From positions 186,001 to 250,000 of the forward strand of contig CAJXVC010000006.1 of the NCBI GenBank assembly GCA_913060975.1: a stretch of DNA of 64,000 nucleotides, in the 5' to 3' direction. The notes beneath the pieces were generated by a model. It searched no databases and was not told the DNA's origin. It saw only the letters and a program-made list of their open reading frames with translations. The position numbers and the translations under genes were made by a program. Positions 25,370 through 33,264 of the stretch are shown here, piece after piece. This DNA comes from an uncultured Gammaproteobacteria bacterium. GTDB lineage: Bacteria > Pseudomonadota > Gammaproteobacteria > Pseudomonadales > Pseudohongiellaceae. Each line of letters opens with the position of its first letter. The first letter of the stretch is position 1.

Positions 25370-25457
25370 CTTCGCCATCGTTTTACACCCGGACTCCGTC
25401 TGAGTCTCGCAACTGTTTTGCTTTGCTGATTACTCGCCTTTTTGGCTTTCTGCTGCC

Positions 25458-25486
25458 ATAAAAAAGGGCGGTTAAAAACCGCCCTT
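25458..25486 (-). terminator. Intrinsic terminator of the minus-strand copper-oxidase operon
   Basis: On the minus strand AAGGGCGGTT and AACCGCCCTT form a 10-bp stem with a 3-base loop, followed by a run of T (the A run 25459-25465 on the plus strand). It lies 30 bases after the stop of the gene ending at 25516. Confidence 0.88.
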
Positions 25487-25515
25487 GATTACTCGTGAAC
25501 AGTCACTTGTTGCGA

Positions 25516-26448
25516 CTACTCGCTGACATGCACAGTCACGTAGGCATCGTGATACAAGCCGCCATCATCAGCGCGGCCCCACAAGACATAAGTGCCTGGT
25601 TTATCAAATGTTGCAGTCACTTCAATCGTGCCATCTTCCGGAAGTTCCGGCGGCAACCACAAGGGCCCCCAGGGTGAATTGGCTGACGTGCGTGTGTCTT
25701 CCCATGGCTTTGGCAGTGGTGGGTCGATAGTGACGTTGCCGTCGCCGCGATAAATATTCCACGACAGGAACAGGCCGTTGGTCTTACCGACAGTAACGCG
25801 CGACGGGGCATCAAGCATGCGGCGCATCAAGTCTTCTTCGGATATCTTTGGTTCCCGGTCAGCATCAGGTAGGCCGTCATCCCACACATTGGTACGCAAT
25901 GTGATGGGTTCGCCAACGCGTGCAGTACGCACGCGATCGCCTTGCACTGTAACCACAGGGGGAATATTGGCACGTGATTCCGGGCTGCTGGTGCCGGCGC
26001 CGAGTGATCCTGTTTCCGAGGCGATCACCATGTTATCTACCAGATAGTCCTGACGCAGAGTGGCGTAGGCTTTACGCTCAACACCATTCACGTTCAACGT
26101 CCAGACCAATTCCTTGTCGCCCCAGTCTGCCGGTACTACCACTTCAAAATTGAAGCGATTGCGACGCGGGAGAAACTTGGTGGGCTGACCGCGGTCGGCT
26201 TCACCGGGCGAGAAAAAGTTGTCGTCGCCAACCGGGACGAAAGGTTGTTCTTCCCAGTTTTCATTCATGTAACCAAACATGAACGAGAAAGTGCCGTCAG
26301 GGTTTTCGCGCCAACCTTCATAGGCGGGTTCGACGTGCTGACCCTGACGATAAGTTTGTGCTGACACCAGGCTCGCGCCTAGCAGCAGTGTTAAAGACAG
26401 AGCGGTCGCAACCACTCCACGGGCACACAGTATTGTTGATGCTTTCAT
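25516..26448 (-). CDS. Secreted protein of unknown function next to the copper monooxygenase-like gene
   Basis: A 310-residue exported protein: signal peptide ending SAQ near residue 31, then segments resembling beta-sandwich repeats (FNFEVVVPADWGDKELVWTLN; GTIEVTATFDKPGTYVLWGRADDGG). The C-terminal strand pattern GTYVLWGRADDG resembles cadherin/Ig-like modules. No catalytic motif is seen and I do not recognise a family. It lies 10 bases after the stop of the cytochrome c/copper protein gene, with AGGA before its ATG, so it is probably a partner in the same periplasmic reaction. It ends the operon at a strong terminator. Confidence 0.75.
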   Translation of the reverse strand: MKASTILCARGVVATALSLTLLLGASLVSAQTYRQGQHVEPAYEGWRENPDGTFSFMFGYMNENWEEQPFVPVGDDNFFSPGEADRGQPTKFLPRRNRFNFEVVVPADWGDKELVWTLNVNGVERKAYATLRQDYLVDNMVIASETGSLGAGTSSPESRANIPPVVTVQGDRVRTARVGEPITLRTNVWDDGLPDADREPKISEEDLMRRMLDAPSRVTVGKTNGLFLSWNIYRGDGNVTIDPPLPKPWEDTRTSANSPWGPLWLPPELPEDGTIEVTATFDKPGTYVLWGRADDGGLYHDAYVTVHVSE

Positions 26449-26458
26449 GTCATAAATC

Positions 26459-27895
26459 CTAGTCGCTTGCAGCTATTTCTTCTTCGTTTTCATCAGCGAT
26501 GGGTGCTACCAGTGGTGCGCCGCAAAGCGGGCAACCGATAACGTGATCATTCGGGCCAAGATTCAACGCCTGACGACGCTCTTCCATGGCTTCGAAGAAT
26601 TGTTCTTCAGTCATGGTGGCGCGTATACCCAGATCAATGAACATATTGGTGACTGAGCGATTGCCGGAACCCTGCCAGTTGCGTGGATCAGGCACGTTGG
26701 GGTTGGTTTCGGTATTGTTCATATAACCGGTGATATGCAAGATTGTGCCAGCGGGCAATAACGGTGCGGCGTGATCGGCATAAGGGTAGCCACGTACCCA
26801 GTTATGGTCATAGCCGACACAGGAGAGAGTCTCCACTGTGTAACCCCAGATCGCCTCGAGACACATGCGTTCACCAGGGGCGTGCAAGTGTGGTTCGAAC
26901 GTGATGATCTTGGTGGGCTTTTCCAGCACGGTATAGGCGTGCAGTTCCTGGTCAGTTTCGTTACCGGCGATGCTGATATCGACACCGTTGCCCAGTCCGA
27001 TAAATGCGTTTTGGTATTCGGGTTCGTAGTCTTCATCGTGAAAACGAAAACCGATTTCCAGATGACCGGTGGTATCACGGCCATTGGAATGCAAGTGCAC
27101 AGAGTCTGAGACGAGGTAAGAACCGGCGCGTAACAAACGACCCGCGTCTTCGTCGAAGATATCGGCATTACGACCGACTTCATGGACCGGCCAGGGAATG
27201 GCAATTCCGTCACGGTTGCCTTCCTCGTCCAACATGGCGGTGGCCCAGATCATGTGGTGGAAGATGTACTTGCCACCGACTGTCTCGCGGCCGCTGCCGG
27301 CAGCGGGTACATCGTTGACCTCAACGACTTCAACGGATTTCACGTAACGGTCTTCAGTCAGGCCGGTCGGGATAGATGGAATTTCGCCCCACCAGTCCGG
27401 TGTGCCGGCCAGTTTGGTCACTGGCTCGGAAACGATAATCAGATCTGGCTGCCCGGCGCGCCATTTGACGCTGTCGTCAAACACCAGCGGCTCCGGGGCA
27501 TCGGCGATGTCACCCTTGGGAGTGCCTGAGCGTGCCCACACAGAGATCTTGTCCAATTCTTCATCAGTCAGTGACGGGTCGTTCTTGTAGTCCTGAATAC
27601 CGATGTCTTTTTCCATGTACCACGGTGGCATGGCGCCAGCGCGGTCGCGTAATTGGGTCTTGTATTCGATCAAGCCGGCAAATGGCGCAACTTGATCATA
27701 GGTAACCAGTGGCATAGGTCCGGCGCCGCCATCACGGTGACAGTTCTGGCAACTACGCTGCATGATAGGTTCGATGTCTTTGTGGAAAGTCACATCGGTT
27801 TGTTGGGCCAGCGCTGCGCTGGAGAATGACAGACTGCCGCCAAGGGCCAAACTGCCGAGCAGGGCATTGCGGGTGATGGTGGTGAGAACTCGCAT
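26459..27895 (-). CDS. Cytochrome c fused to a copper type II monooxygenase-like domain
   Basis: Periplasmic protein of 478 residues. After a signal peptide (to about residue 30) comes a haem c domain: C49-Q-N-C52-H53 with a probable axial Met in GAMPPW (M89). The large C-terminal part carries copper-ligand patterns of peptidylglycine/dopamine-beta monooxygenases: HHM at 213-215, H267-x-H269, and H336-x-H338 with M344 in EPHLHAPGERM. A CPLCG pair near the end could form a disulfide. This architecture occurs in proteins annotated as ascorbate-dependent monooxygenases, where the haem domain might pass electrons to copper. AGGAGT precedes the ATG. The substrate is unknown. Confidence 0.8.
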   Translation of the reverse strand: MRVLTTITRNALLGSLALGGSLSFSSAALAQQTDVTFHKDIEPIMQRSCQNCHRDGGAGPMPLVTYDQVAPFAGLIEYKTQLRDRAGAMPPWYMEKDIGIQDYKNDPSLTDEELDKISVWARSGTPKGDIADAPEPLVFDDSVKWRAGQPDLIIVSEPVTKLAGTPDWWGEIPSIPTGLTEDRYVKSVEVVEVNDVPAAGSGRETVGGKYIFHHMIWATAMLDEEGNRDGIAIPWPVHEVGRNADIFDEDAGRLLRAGSYLVSDSVHLHSNGRDTTGHLEIGFRFHDEDYEPEYQNAFIGLGNGVDISIAGNETDQELHAYTVLEKPTKIITFEPHLHAPGERMCLEAIWGYTVETLSCVGYDHNWVRGYPYADHAAPLLPAGTILHITGYMNNTETNPNVPDPRNWQGSGNRSVTNMFIDLGIRATMTEEQFFEAMEERRQALNLGPNDHVIGCPLCGAPLVAPIADENEEEIAASD

Positions 27896-28127
27896 TCGAG
27901 CGATACTCCTGTGATGATTAACGGGACTGAAATGAGTGCTTATTGGTTATTCGAGCAAGCGCCATGCACGCTATGACTTGATGGCTTGAACATTAGCACT
28001 TTTGATTAAACGTTTGTACGTTCGAAAGGTTACCGAATCGCGAGAAATTGTTCAGAATCCATCAGTTATGGAAGAAAACCACTGAAATCACTAACTGATT
28101 CCTTCAGTTGTCAGCCCGGCGCTGGAA

Positions 28128-28907
28128 TCAGGGCTTACGGCCGTCTTCGCGCATTATCTGCCAGAGGTTGCTGCTGGCAAACAGGGCGATGATCAAAACG
28201 ACAAACGCGAAGCTAAACCATTGAACTGCATAGAATAAATTCTGGTTCACATCGATATTGACGGCGGGCCAATGGCGCACCAGTGTGCCAGGTTGGTCGG
28301 CGGTGAGCCTGACTTCATAAGGAAACAGCGGCTGCGCCAGAATATCCGAAATAATGTCGATCTCCAGCGTGCGAATCCGCAGTGGCCATTCACTGGGGTC
28401 AATTTCGCTACTGATGACCCTGGCATCTTCCGGGCGCACATGGATCTGGCCCGTAATGACGACCGGACCTTCAACGGGGTTCAGGTAGGGTGGGGTATCG
28501 GGCGGCAAGATACCGGTAGTCCAGCCACGACTCACCAGCACCAGTTCACCGTTGCTGGCCAGGCGGAAAGGGGTTACCACGCCGTAGCCGATCTGGCTGT
28601 CGAAAAACTCGGCCAACACAAGAATAGTGCGTTCGTTCAGGTATTCACCGCTCAGCGACACGTGCAGGTTCTGCAAGTCCGGGTTGCTGCGCTGCAGCTG
28701 CGCTGGCGTCAATGATTCGATGGCCGGGGCATTGTCTTGCAGGCGTGCATCCAGCGCACGCTGGGCTTCGACTTGTTCGGCGGCCCGGTCCAGCTGCCAG
28801 ATGCCGAGACGGCCCAATCCCATGACTGTCATCAGCACACAGCCTGCAATTAGCCAGTTAAACCGGATATGCAGGTCACCAAGATGAATTTCTCGACGAA
28901 TTTCCAT
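28128..28907 (-). CDS. SURF1-family cytochrome oxidase assembly protein
   Basis: SURF1-like inner-membrane protein of 259 residues, which aids haem a insertion into aa3-type oxidases. The two-helix layout is clear: one membrane segment at about residues 17-36 with LGIWQLDRA next to it, a periplasmic central domain (SLSGEYLNERTILVLAE, GYGVVTPFRL, LVSRGW), and a second segment at about 232-250 with YAVQWFSFAF, the conserved YAxQW motif of SURF1. No cox structural genes are visible nearby. Divergent from the gene at 29049. Confidence 0.88.
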   Translation of the reverse strand: MEIRREIHLGDLHIRFNWLIAGCVLMTVMGLGRLGIWQLDRAAEQVEAQRALDARLQDNAPAIESLTPAQLQRSNPDLQNLHVSLSGEYLNERTILVLAEFFDSQIGYGVVTPFRLASNGELVLVSRGWTTGILPPDTPPYLNPVEGPVVITGQIHVRPEDARVISSEIDPSEWPLRIRTLEIDIISDILAQPLFPYEVRLTADQPGTLVRHWPAVNIDVNQNLFYAVQWFSFAFVVLIIALFASSNLWQIMREDGRKP

Positions 28908-29048
28908 GATTTTACTTGTCAGTAGCGTTGGCGGGCTGCAGACTAATCCAGAGTGTCCCCAGAATCAATGAGTGCCTTGATTTGGCTGTGCTAAACTGCC
29001 AAGCGGCACTGCTGACTATAACAATGATAATAATGGAGATGCCCTGAC

Positions 29049-29891
29049 ATGCTGTTTTCCTTCTCAAGATTTGCCCTTTCACGCCTGCGCCAGTTGAGCC
29101 TTCTCAGTACGCTGAGTCTGTCATTGCTGCTGTCCGGCAGCTCACTTATGGCCGCCGAGGCGGACGCCATCCCCAGATTAGCTAATGGCGATCCTGATTT
29201 TAACGGCCTTTGGCAGGCACTGGGCAATTCGCACTGGAATATTGAACCCAGCGCTGCTGATTTTCCGCCGTCGCCGGAATTGGGCGCATTTGGCGCCTCA
29301 CCCGCCAGCGTGGGAATTGTCGTCGGTGGCGAAATCCCCTACACCGCAGAAGCGCGGGCCCAGCAACAGGCCAATAAAGCCGATTGGTTAGCGCAGGACC
29401 CGGTCGTTAAGTGTTATATGCCGGGCATTCCGCGTGCCAATTACATGCCATTCCCGTTCCAGATCGTGCAATCGCCAGAGCACACGATTTTCGCCTACGA
29501 ATTTGCCAGTGCCAGCCGCATTGTATATATGGACCAGCCTGATTTCGAGGCGCCTATTTATTCGTGGATGGGGCACTCATTGGGGCGCCTGGAAGGCGAT
29601 ACCCTGGTGATCGACGTCACCGATCAGGTGCCAGATACCTGGTTTGATCATGCTGGCAATCACCATACCGAAGACTTGCGAGTCACCGAACGCTATACCC
29701 ATATGGGGCCCAATGTCCTGATGTACGAAGCCACCATGGAAGACGGCAACACCTATACCCGTCCCTGGACGATTCGCTACCCACTTTATCGCCGTCTTGA
29801 TGACAATGCCCAGCTGCTGGAATTCAAGTGTGTAGAGTTCACTGAAGAGTTGCTGTACGGTGAGTTTCGCAAGCAGCCCGAAGGCGAGTAG
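29049..29891 (+). CDS. Exported protein of unknown function
   Basis: A 280-residue protein with a basic N-terminus and signal peptide ending near residue 34 (LMAAEAD). The mature part begins RLANGDPDFNGLWQALG, followed by DPVVKCYMPGIPRANYMPFPFQIVQS and a beta-rich C-terminal half (RIVYMDQP, WMGHSLGRLEGDTLVIDVTD, TERYTHMGPNVLMYEATMED). The PRANYMPFP and GHSLGRLEGDTLVIDV motifs recur in uncharacterised secreted proteins of aerobic bacteria, with no known reaction. TGGAGATG lies about 10 bases before the ATG. It is divergent from SURF1 and is followed by a stem-loop before the MotA/ZorA-like gene. Confidence 0.7.
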   Translation: MLFSFSRFALSRLRQLSLLSTLSLSLLLSGSSLMAAEADAIPRLANGDPDFNGLWQALGNSHWNIEPSAADFPPSPELGAFGASPASVGIVVGGEIPYTAEARAQQQANKADWLAQDPVVKCYMPGIPRANYMPFPFQIVQSPEHTIFAYEFASASRIVYMDQPDFEAPIYSWMGHSLGRLEGDTLVIDVTDQVPDTWFDHAGNHHTEDLRVTERYTHMGPNVLMYEATMEDGNTYTRPWTIRYPLYRRLDDNAQLLEFKCVEFTEELLYGEFRKQPEGE

Positions 29892-29915
29892 GCACAGCTA
29901 TCGCATGATACTGAA

Positions 29916-29948
29916 CTCGTGGCGGCTTGCTGTTCAAGCCGTCACGAG
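29916..29948 (+). terminator. Stem-loop between the exported protein gene and the Zorya-like locus
   Basis: CTCGTGgCGGCTTG pairs with CAAGCCGtCACGAG around a 5-base loop: 13 pairs with a single mismatch. No T tract follows, so termination would be incomplete or factor-assisted, but it separates the preceding gene from the motor locus. Confidence 0.45.
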
Positions 29949-30133
29949 CTTGCGAATACAGGTCGCTCAGCTTGTTAGATGTGTGCTATAACTCCTTGTA
30001 ATTTATAACTAAGCTAGGGAGCCTGGCCGCTGCTGTCAGCAGTTGCCAGATACGTCGCACGTCGCGCTAACCCGAAGCGGTGTAACCGATGCACACCTGT
30101 CGGGCAATGCCTGTTGCAGTTTTTGAAGACCTA

Positions 30134-31363
30134 ATGGACATATTCAGCGATCTTTCCAATATCACCTGGGCGTTAGTACTGGCAATGCTGGTGCTGATTC
30201 TCTATTTCCACGGCCCCAGCTATTCTGCGCAGACGGTGAAAACCGCACCGTCAATCCTCACCAGTTTTGGTATTTTTGGCACCTTTCTCGGTATCGCTTC
30301 TGGCCTGATGCAATTCGACAGTGCTGATATAGAGGCCAGTGTGCCGACCATGATCGATGGTCTGGGCGTCGCCGTCTGGTCATCCATTGTCGGTATTCTT
30401 GGCGCCTTGAGCTTGCGCCTGCGCTATTCGCTGGTGTCCATCCGCCAAGCGAAAAAAACTGACAACGAGCAAACGTCAGTAGGCGACCTGAAAACCGCTA
30501 TCGAGCAGCTCAACGACAATCTGTCGCAAATGCGCGAGGAGAGTCGGGCGGATTCGGCCAGTTTGCTGGCTGCCAATACCGCCTACCGTGAACAAATGGT
30601 GGGTGCCAATACCGATGCATTAACGCAAGCCATCGAAACCGTCATGCGCGAATTCAATAGCCGTATCGAAGTGCAATATGGTGAGAATTTCAAAGAGTTT
30701 AATGAATCCCTCGGCCGACTGCTCGAGTGGCAGCAAAACTATTCCGAACAATTAGCCGAAATGCTCAAGGCCCAGCAAGCCAGTATTGACGTGATGCGCC
30801 AGGCCTCGGAATCCTACGAGCAAATGATTGAGCACTCCCGGGAGTTCAACAAGGTGGCTTCCTCCCTGGGCGAACTGCTCAAGGGGCTTGAGCATCAAAC
30901 CAGTAACCTGGATGGCTATCTGTCCGGTTTGTCGGGTTTGGTCGGCCAAGCTACCGAAGGCTTGCCCGCTTTGAGTGACTACGTCACTGAGTTGACTGTC
31001 AAACTGCGCGATAGTATCGAGCATAACAATCAGTCTCTAACTACGGTGCTCACTCAGGCAGCCCAGGACATTACCCAGACCGTTGAACAAGTAAACCGGG
31101 AACTGGCCGAATCAGTCAAGCAGGCACACAGCGGGCTGGCTGAGCACGTCGAAGCCATGACCAACAAGACCGATGCACATATGCAAAAACTGGATGAGTC
31201 GATGGAGAAAGAGCTCACTCAGGCGCTACAAACATTTGGCTATCAGCTCACAGCCTTGTCGGAAAAATTCGTTAACGATTACATGCCACTGACTGATCGC
31301 CTGAAACAGGTGCTGGCCATCGCCGAGCAGCAAAACAGCAAGTCATCGCAAGCCACCAATTGA
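30134..31363 (+). CDS. MotA/TolQ-type proton channel protein, ZorA-like
   Basis: Predicted ion-channel subunit of 409 residues. ATG 30134 is chosen because it starts the membrane part directly and GAAGA lies 4 bases upstream; the frame is open from 30089. Three membrane segments are seen at about residues 9-27, 38-58 and 70-93, the latter two containing SILTSFGIFGTFLGIASGL and GLGVAVWSSIVGILGALSL, matching MotA/ExbB-like channels. From about residue 105 to the end is a long Gln/Glu/Ala/Ser-rich helical tail with heptad spacing, a hallmark of ZorA, not of MotA or ExbB. A MotB/ZorB-like gene follows after 13 bases. No flagellar, tonB or tol genes are nearby. Confidence 0.8.
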   Translation: MDIFSDLSNITWALVLAMLVLILYFHGPSYSAQTVKTAPSILTSFGIFGTFLGIASGLMQFDSADIEASVPTMIDGLGVAVWSSIVGILGALSLRLRYSLVSIRQAKKTDNEQTSVGDLKTAIEQLNDNLSQMREESRADSASLLAANTAYREQMVGANTDALTQAIETVMREFNSRIEVQYGENFKEFNESLGRLLEWQQNYSEQLAEMLKAQQASIDVMRQASESYEQMIEHSREFNKVASSLGELLKGLEHQTSNLDGYLSGLSGLVGQATEGLPALSDYVTELTVKLRDSIEHNNQSLTTVLTQAAQDITQTVEQVNRELAESVKQAHSGLAEHVEAMTNKTDAHMQKLDESMEKELTQALQTFGYQLTALSEKFVNDYMPLTDRLKQVLAIAEQQNSKSSQATN

Positions 31364-31376
31364 GAACCCGAATGCC

Positions 31377-32078
31377 ATGCTAGGCAGCGAGATCGAACAG
31401 GATACCGAGGAACACTGGATAGCGGTCAGCGACCTGATGAGTGGTCTGATGATGTTGTTCCTGTTGATCGCCATCATGTATTTGGTCATTGTCGAGCGCA
31501 AGAATGAGGAGATCGAGCGCGTCGTGGTGCTTTACGAGGACCTGCGCGAAGAGCTCTATCAGGATCTGTTAGCCGAATTCGCCACTGATTTGCCGCGCTG
31601 GGGTGCCCAGCTGGATGAAGACCTGCGCTTGCGCTTCACCAATACCGATTTGTTGTTTGAAGAGGGCGAGTCCAGCCTGCGACCGCAATTCGCCAGTATT
31701 CTCAGCGACTTCTTTCCCCGCTATCTGGGCATTCTGACGTCCGAACAGTACCGCGATGATGTGCTGGAAGTGCGCATTGAAGGCCATACCTCCAGCTCCT
31801 GGTCGCAGGCCAGTACTGACGATGAAGCCTATATGCGCAACATGGCGCTTTCGCAAGAGCGCACTCGCTCGGCGCTGGGCTATTTAATGGATCTGCAGGC
31901 AGTCAGTCATGAGAAGAATTGGTTGCGTCAGCATCTCACTGCCAATGGTTTGTCTTCTTCGCAGCTGATTACGCAAAACAACGGCGAAGAAGATGCGGAT
32001 CGCTCGCGCCGTGTTGAGTTTGTTGTCGTGACGGATGCGGAAACGCGCCTTTCCACTATTCTGCAGGAATTGAACTAG
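31377..32078 (+). CDS. MotB/OmpA-type peptidoglycan-binding motor protein, ZorB-like
   Basis: A 233-residue single-pass membrane protein. The segment at about 15-37 (SDLMSGLMMLFLLIAIMYL) carries D19 at the cytoplasmic end of the helix, the position of the ion-binding aspartate in MotB and ZorB. After a linker comes an OmpA-like domain at about 85-225: LLFEEGESSLRPQF, VRIEGHTSSSW, ALSQERTRSALGYL and RSRRVEFVVVT, the expected peptidoglycan-binding elements. It begins 13 bases after the ZorA-like stop. Its stop TAG overlaps the GTG start of the next gene by one base. The DLMSGLMMxFL wording is closer to ZorB than to MotB or TolR. Confidence 0.82.
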   Translation: MLGSEIEQDTEEHWIAVSDLMSGLMMLFLLIAIMYLVIVERKNEEIERVVVLYEDLREELYQDLLAEFATDLPRWGAQLDEDLRLRFTNTDLLFEEGESSLRPQFASILSDFFPRYLGILTSEQYRDDVLEVRIEGHTSSSWSQASTDDEAYMRNMALSQERTRSALGYLMDLQAVSHEKNWLRQHLTANGLSSSQLITQNNGEEDADRSRRVEFVVVTDAETRLSTILQELN

Positions 32079-32659
32079 TGGAATTGCCTGATTTCATTGA
32101 GTTTGCCCCGTTCAACAAGATGCGTGAAGACATGGGCACCCGCGAGCTGGGTTATTTCGAGTTATTCGATCCAGCGTTGCATCTCACCGGCGAGGAACGC
32201 TCAGCGCTGGCCAACGGCGGCGTACTTAACAAGTTGGACAACGTCAAGACACTGCCGGACAACACACTGGCCATCAAGAACTCGCGCATGTTGCTTTATA
32301 TCCCCGATGAGAACTGGTTTCGTCAACGCCGTGAGTATCCAACTTATCATGTCGCTCGATGTTCGTTGTTGGATGAGTTGTATAAGGAATCACCAGATCA
32401 GGAATACCTGGTGACGACACGGCTGGCGCAAGACTATGACATGCTGAAATACCGGGATGGTGGCGAATACAGTCTGGCCTCGGTCGGCTTTGTTGTCTGC
32501 AAACACTGTCTGCACAAACTGCGTTACAAGGACTTCGATGAATTCCGCAACCGCAAACGCGGCTATAGTCAGAAGGTGCTCAACGAGTTCAAGCTGGAAG
32601 ATTTCTATCGGCTCTACAAACAATACCCGCTCAGCTTTGGTGGTCGTCAGGAGCAATGA
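32078..32659 (+). CDS. Unrecognised third protein of the Zorya-like locus, possible zinc-binding protein
   Basis: A soluble 193-residue protein, start GTG 32078 sharing one base with the preceding stop (TAGTG), so translation is coupled to the ZorB-like gene. I do not recognise a family. H91-x3-C95 and C141-x2-C144-x-H146 could together make one zinc site; the region between is acidic and aromatic. The C-terminal third is basic with paired aromatic residues (KDFDEFRNRKRGYSQK, EDFYRLYKQYPL), which would suit nucleic-acid or protein contact. No helicase (ZorD), HNH (ZorE) or ZorC-like motif is visible. It takes the operon position of the Zorya effector genes, so an effector or adaptor role is an inference. 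Confidence 0.7.
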   Translation: MELPDFIEFAPFNKMREDMGTRELGYFELFDPALHLTGEERSALANGGVLNKLDNVKTLPDNTLAIKNSRMLLYIPDENWFRQRREYPTYHVARCSLLDELYKESPDQEYLVTTRLAQDYDMLKYRDGGEYSLASVGFVVCKHCLHKLRYKDFDEFRNRKRGYSQKVLNEFKLEDFYRLYKQYPLSFGGRQEQ

Positions 32660-32850
32660 CAGGTTTCTGGCTCGCGCGAACTTGATTGGGCTTGCGGGAT
32701 GTCGGAGTGCCTGGGTGGCATCGTAGTGAGTTGATGAAGCGACGCAGTGCTAAATCGCCAGACCGTCTAGTGTAGTCGGATTTTGTGCGGTCGAAAGCCC
32801 CAGTTGTTGCGTTTGGTCAAACGACCCTATAAAAACCTCTATCAAAATCC

Positions 32851-33213
32851 TCAGTCATTACTCGGGGATTCCTGATTGAGTGTGCCTTCACCGGGCGTGA
32901 CAAAAAGCATAGTAGTGGGCTCATCAATAATGGCCGTATGCCAGATGTCTTTGGGGATAACTACTAAGGCGCCAGGTTTATCCAATATTGTTGATTCTTC
33001 ACCAGCGGCTGACTTCAGCTTCATTTCGGCGCGCCCGCTTAGCAGAATAACCAATTCATCGCCTTGCGGGTGTTTTTCCCAAACGCCCCAGCTCTCACTG
33101 AATTGATGTGCCGAGACCAGTGTGTGGCCTTTAAAGCCGTCGTAGTCGGCATCCAGTGACTGATAGAAATCCGGCCCGACCGGCAGTTGATCTATTTGCA
33201 GGTCGGGTTTCAA
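32851..33213 (-). CDS. Cupin domain protein
   Basis: Small beta-barrel protein of 120 residues with one cupin: motif 1 region GVWEKHPQGDELVILLSGRAEM (metal-binding His, Glu and Asp positions) and motif 2 region PGALVVIPKDIWHTAIIDEP. Such proteins may bind a metal and a small ligand; no function is shown. The TTG at 33213 is the only standard start, without a ribosome site. The frame is open upstream to the stop of the preceding peptidase gene (33265-33267), and the residues there look like natural cupin N-terminal sequence (ISNIFDTFAILKPDL), so a non-AUG start at CTG (33250-33252) is possible. Confidence 0.7.
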   Translation of the reverse strand: MKPDLQIDQLPVGPDFYQSLDADYDGFKGHTLVSAHQFSESWGVWEKHPQGDELVILLSGRAEMKLKSAAGEESTILDKPGALVVIPKDIWHTAIIDEPTTMLFVTPGEGTLNQESPSND

Positions 33214-33264
33214 TATGGCAAAAGTGTCGAAGATATTGCTAATGAAGCGCAGTCCGGTGTCTTG

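Noticed and set aside
30134-32078. Flagellar stator MotA-MotB or ExbB-ExbD pair
   Set aside because: The long helical tail and DLMSGLMM segment are not of those families, and no flagellar or TonB genes are near.
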